From Paraburkholderia sp. BL21I4N1 (GTDB taxonomy: Bacteria > Pseudomonadota > Gammaproteobacteria > Burkholderiales > Burkholderiaceae): 64,000 nt of DNA. Numbering within the stretch: position 1 is the first letter of the stretch; every line of letters begins with the position of its first letter. Both the position numbers and the translations under genes were made by a program. The stretch lies in the NCBI RefSeq assembly GCF_002973525.1, contig NZ_PVEN01000001.1:372001-436000 (forward strand), read 5' to 3'. The notes under the pieces are model-generated. The model worked only from the letters and a program-made list of their open reading frames with translations. It searched no databases and was not told the origin of the DNA. Shown piece after piece: positions 60,853-64,000 of this stretch.

Positions 60853-60871
60853 ATCTTTACAGTGGAAAGAT
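60853..60871. promoter_or_regulatory. TetR operator, copy 2 (membrane-protein gene)
   Basis: ATCTTTACAGTGGAAAGAT, a near-perfect 19-bp palindrome, 101 bases before the start of the membrane-protein gene. It matches copy 1 at 16 of 19 positions. Confidence 0.75.
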
Positions 60872-60880
60872 TGTGATCGT

Positions 60881-60906
60881 AAAAAATCCGCGAGTCAAGC
60901 GCGGAT
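60881..60906 (-). terminator. intrinsic terminator of the polysaccharide operon
   Basis: ATCCGCG (60886-60892) pairs with CGCGGAT (60900-60906) around a seven-base loop, followed on the minus strand by a run of six T. It ends the GT2-GH26 transcript 54 bases after its stop. Confidence 0.82.
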
Positions 60907-60959
60907 CGTCGAAGTTGACGGAGCGTCGCTCGCGCGACGCCCCGTCGGTCTGCTTGCGG

Positions 60960-63632
60960 TCAACCCGCCGCGCCAATCGACTCCAATGCGCCCGGCGCCA
61001 CGCGCCAGTCGGGGCGATGCAGAGTCATCGGCCACGCACCGGGGGCATCGACGGCATTGAAGTACAACACCGCCTTGAGCATCGGCATGGTCGTCATGGC
61101 ATGTTGCAGATCGATCAGTTCGCTGCGCTGACGCTCGGGCGCGCCATCCACGCCCATTTCCGCCACGATCACCGGCAAGCCGTATTGCGTCACGCGCAGA
61201 TACTTTTCCTCGAGCATCCGTGCCAGCGGTTGATTGGCGCCCCCCGCCAACCCGCAGGACGAGCAATCGAACAGCGACAAGCCTACGTAGTCGGTAAATT
61301 CCTTGCCGGGGAAATAGGCGTTGAGCGTCGTGTCGCCGCGTGGCGACCAGACGAAGCGCATCAGTCGCGTATTGTCGCGACAGCGGGCCACGAAATGCCG
61401 GTACGCCTCGACGTAACCCTGCGGGTCGTCCACCGCCCACGGATAGCGTCCGGTCGACGTCTCCATCTCCTGGCCCCAACGCACGAACACCGGCGCGTTC
61501 AGCGAGCGCAGCGTGCCGCACACCGAGTCGATCTCGGCGTCGTAACCCCCCACGCGGATGTCGCGCAGCAGCGTGTGACTGTTGCGGGAGCGTGCCGGCC
61601 ACGGTTCGATCGACACCAGCAATTGACGGTCGAGACGGTTCGCATACTCGTAGGCGTTCTGGATCTGCGTCGGCGCACCCGGGTCGTCCCACGAGATGAA
61701 AATATGTTCGATGTCGATCGCGCTATTTTTGGCGGGGAACGCGTGCTCCGGATCGTAGACGCCGAGCAATTGTGGCTGCGCAACGACGACTTCCGGCACA
61801 GCTTGCGGCCGCGCCGAAGCGTCATGCCCGAGCAACGCGTTCGCGCCTTCCGGCAAGCGCTCCGTCATGCCCATGCCCAGCACCAGCACGGCGGCCACGA
61901 AGGCCACGCGGCGCACGCCGGGGCCGTCGCCGGCTGTCAGGCGGAGCAGGGACAATCGTTGCCCTTGTTCATGAGCATGCGCCACCACGATCAGCACGGC
62001 GACCGCCAGATAGACCAGCGCGTTGACACTCGATATCACGTAGAAACCGCGCGCGTTGCCGGCGTCGTCGATCATGACGAGCGGCAGGCTGCAGATCAAC
62101 GAGATCGCCAGATAAGGCAGCACCACGCGCAACGGCGGCCGCTCGTCGACGGGGACGCCTTTGGGCGTGACACGAAAAGCGAATTCGCGTCCGCGCAGAC
62201 AGTCGGCGAGCGCCGAGCCGATCCCCAGCAGCGACCACGGCCAGCGCGCGAACAGGAACGCCATGCCTTCCCACGACGTCACCTTCGCGTCGAACGGCCG
62301 GAAACTGCCGGTGCGCCGCACCCATGCCATCACCAGCAGAATGCTGACCGTGACGGCGCTCGCGTAGCCGAAGTAGGACAGATACGCGACGTCGCTCCAC
62401 ACGCGCCGCGTGACCAGCGCGATCACGGGCATCGCGACGGTCGCCGCCATGGTCAGCGAAAACAGCGGATACCAGAACTGCGCGAACAGGAACTGCGCCT
62501 TCAACCGCAACGGCAACACCTTGAAATAGCGGCGCGTATAACGCAGCAGAATCACCGCCAGACTCTTCGACCACTGATATTCCTGGGTCGCCATGTCGGC
62601 GAACGTGCGCGGACCTTCGCCGTGCGCAATCGCACCCAACGCATGCACGCCGCGCCAGCCATGCGCATTCATCATCAGGGTGGTCGAGTGATCTTCGGCA
62701 AGTTCGGGCCCGAGACCGCCGATGGAACGCAACGCGACCGTGCGCACCGCGTAGTGCGAGCCAATACATAAGGGCGCGAGGCCGCCATTGTGCCCGGCCT
62801 GCAGCGAGCCGTGCAGCGCGCCTTCGGCATGCAGCCGGCCGCGCGCCGACCAGCTGCCGGCGGCGTTGCTGTCGCAGATGCTCGGCGCGGACACGTAGCC
62901 GACGCGTGGATCGGCGAAGGGCCGCAGAATCGCTTCGAGGTAGCCCGGTTCAGGTACGTGATCGGCGTCGAGTTGCGCCACCAGGTCGTAGCGTTCGTAG
63001 CCGTAGTGATCGTAAAAGTAGGCGAGGTTGCCTTCCTTGCATCGCGTGCGTCTGGGCCATGACGCGTTGTGATAAGCGTCCACGCCTTTACGCGTCGACA
63101 GCAGCACGCCATGGCGCATGCACCAGTCGATGGTCGCTACATCGGGATCTTCGTCGGCGAGCCAGGTGTCGTGTGGATAGGGCTGGCCGAGCATCGCGAG
63201 TAGCGTGGTCTCGACGACCGCGAACGGCTCGGACGGCGCCTTGGTGACGACCATCGCCACGCGCAAACCGGCCGGTACCGGCCAGGCCAGATTCGACACG
63301 CGCGCTCGCGCGAAAATCAGCATGAAGTAGCCGGGGATCACCGTGGTCCAGAACAGCACCGCGCAATTGATCGCGTAGCGGGTTCGGTCGATGTCATGTT
63401 GCGGCCGCAACCACCAGATCCAGAATGCGAGCAACGCGAAGGCCCAGCAGAGGCATAGCGCTGCGAACTGGACGCGCTGCCGGCGCGTCAGCAGCGGCAC
63501 CAGAAACGGTTCGCCCGCATGGAATCGGGCCGCCGGCCCAGTTCCGTTGGGCGCTTCGGCACCCGCATGCGGGTCGGCGCCGCGCCAGCCTAACTGTGCC
63601 GGCGACCCCGGCACGAAGGGTGAATCGCTCAT
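60960..63632 (-). CDS. processive GT2 polysaccharide synthase fused to a GH26-like domain
   Basis: An 890-residue fusion. Residues 1-560 are a cellulose-synthase-like GT2 synthase: two helices (about 55-108), a glycosyltransferase domain with DAD (222-224), AED (312-314) and QEYQW (350-354, in place of QxxRW), then a block of helices. A further helix (about 573-590) leads to a periplasmic domain (about 620-890) resembling GH26: acid/base Glu722 in RWGQEMET and nucleophile Glu825 in VIVAEMG. The synthase should make and extrude a polymer, and the hydrolase trim it. The ATG overlaps the upstream UDP-glucose dehydrogenase stop by four bases, pointing to a uronic-acid-containing polymer (inference). 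Confidence 0.88.
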   Translation of the reverse strand: MSDSPFVPGSPAQLGWRGADPHAGAEAPNGTGPAARFHAGEPFLVPLLTRRQRVQFAALCLCWAFALLAFWIWWLRPQHDIDRTRYAINCAVLFWTTVIPGYFMLIFARARVSNLAWPVPAGLRVAMVVTKAPSEPFAVVETTLLAMLGQPYPHDTWLADEDPDVATIDWCMRHGVLLSTRKGVDAYHNASWPRRTRCKEGNLAYFYDHYGYERYDLVAQLDADHVPEPGYLEAILRPFADPRVGYVSAPSICDSNAAGSWSARGRLHAEGALHGSLQAGHNGGLAPLCIGSHYAVRTVALRSIGGLGPELAEDHSTTLMMNAHGWRGVHALGAIAHGEGPRTFADMATQEYQWSKSLAVILLRYTRRYFKVLPLRLKAQFLFAQFWYPLFSLTMAATVAMPVIALVTRRVWSDVAYLSYFGYASAVTVSILLVMAWVRRTGSFRPFDAKVTSWEGMAFLFARWPWSLLGIGSALADCLRGREFAFRVTPKGVPVDERPPLRVVLPYLAISLICSLPLVMIDDAGNARGFYVISSVNALVYLAVAVLIVVAHAHEQGQRLSLLRLTAGDGPGVRRVAFVAAVLVLGMGMTERLPEGANALLGHDASARPQAVPEVVVAQPQLLGVYDPEHAFPAKNSAIDIEHIFISWDDPGAPTQIQNAYEYANRLDRQLLVSIEPWPARSRNSHTLLRDIRVGGYDAEIDSVCGTLRSLNAPVFVRWGQEMETSTGRYPWAVDDPQGYVEAYRHFVARCRDNTRLMRFVWSPRGDTTLNAYFPGKEFTDYVGLSLFDCSSCGLAGGANQPLARMLEEKYLRVTQYGLPVIVAEMGVDGAPERQRSELIDLQHAMTTMPMLKAVLYFNAVDAPGAWPMTLHRPDWRVAPGALESIGAAG

Positions 63633-64000
63633 GTCGCCTCGCCGGCCGTCATCGACACAGCAGCAGCGGCGCTCGCGACGCTCGCCGCGTTATCGTCCGG
63701 CGCGCCGGCATGCATCGCCATCGCGGGCGTGGTGGCCAGCATCAGCAGATCACTTTGCGACGGCGTCCAGCCGATCTGCCGATGCACCATCCGCACCGAC
63801 AGTTGGCGCTGCGCGACGCTGGCCGATTTGCGCCCGATCCGCACGTAATGCCGGAAGCCGTTGCGCCGTACCCAGGACTCCTCGTAGAGATTGCGCAGGT
63901 CGATCATGACCGGGTCCGACATGTGCGCGGCCAACTCGCCGAGATCGCATTCGACGAAGTGCCGCCAGTCTGTCAGGATCACCACGGCGTCGGCGCTGCG
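63629..64000 (-). CDS. UDP-glucose 6-dehydrogenase, C-terminal part (cut by window edge)
   Basis: The last 123 residues of a nucleotide-sugar dehydrogenase. ADAVVILTDWRHF and PVMIDLRNLYEESWV mark the C-terminal substrate-binding domain of UDP-glucose dehydrogenases, which oxidise UDP-glucose to UDP-glucuronate. After GRKS it carries an unusual tail of about 70 residues ending in an Ala/Ser/Met-rich stretch not seen in typical members. It overlaps the GT2-GH26 gene by four bases and precedes it in the operon. Confidence 0.85.
   Translation of the reverse strand, partial: RSADAVVILTDWRHFVECDLGELAAHMSDPVMIDLRNLYEESWVRRNGFRHYVRIGRKSASVAQRQLSVRMVHRQIGWTPSQSDLLMLATTPAMAMHAGAPDDNAASVASAAAAVSMTAGEAT

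Noticed and set aside
1..64000. CRISPR arrays, tRNA or rRNA genes, insertion sequences, prophage
   Set aside because: No regularly spaced repeats, no tRNA-like cloverleaf or CCA end recognised, no transposase or integrase among the frames.

Overview
The window is a dense, high-GC, Gram-negative chromosomal segment. Burkholderia-type porin, DUF2844/DUF3443, DUF3761, DUF2501 and DUF2970 proteins, many LysR/GntR/TetR regulators and NodT/HlyD/DHA2 efflux genes point to Burkholderiaceae, most likely a Paraburkholderia. The abundance of catabolic, transport and regulatory genes suggests a secondary replicon, but this is inference. No rRNA, tRNA, insertion sequence, phage gene or CRISPR array was seen. 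Genes are cut at both window edges.

Layout. 1-3.0 kb: DUF2844 and DUF3443 envelope proteins and a Cache-GGDEF diguanylate cyclase. 3.1-7.1 kb: D-glucarate module (FCD-GntR regulator divergent from an MFS permease and glucarate dehydratase) with two matching operator-like repeats. 7.2-12.6 kb: small secreted proteins, a DHA2 exporter, a shortened GNAT enzyme, an NmrA-like reductase divergent from a LysR regulator. 12.7-19.0 kb: Tat amidase, a second diguanylate cyclase, a chemoreceptor and a porin. 19.1-24.0 kb: an ECF sigma factor/anti-sigma pair (SigF/NrsF type) with a patatin gene, divergent from a bufferin-type peptide operon (DUF2282, DUF692/MNIO, DUF2063, DoxX). Three exact GTAACC-N16-CGAA promoters tie the two transcription units together. 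24.6-29.4 kb: a translationally coupled three-gene phosphorelay. 30-38.7 kb: solute-binding protein, dienelactone hydrolase, SDR plus alpha/beta hydrolase under a divergent LysR, secreted hydrolase, Ogt, and an LRR-protein kinase. 38.8-44.3 kb: orphan sugar-binding protein, PRC-barrel protein, and a ROK kinase/APC permease/ROK regulator module. 44.4-49.7 kb: tripartite efflux operon with a LysR gene. 49.9-56.4 kb: repeat-containing membrane protein, flavin reductase, ABC exporter, and a sulfite reductase/DUF934/HxlR unit. 56.4-60.8 kb: MocR regulator, then a TetR regulator, carotenoid oxygenase and membrane protein linked by a shared 19-bp operator. 60.9-64 kb: a synthase-hydrolase fusion (GT2 plus GH26-like) behind a UDP-glucose dehydrogenase.

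The parts most worth attention are the SigF-bufferin module, whose promoter architecture is unusually readable and forces a new start codon for sigF; the GT2-GH26 fusion; the TetR regulon; and an aspartic-protease-like DTGS motif in the DUF3443 lipoprotein.
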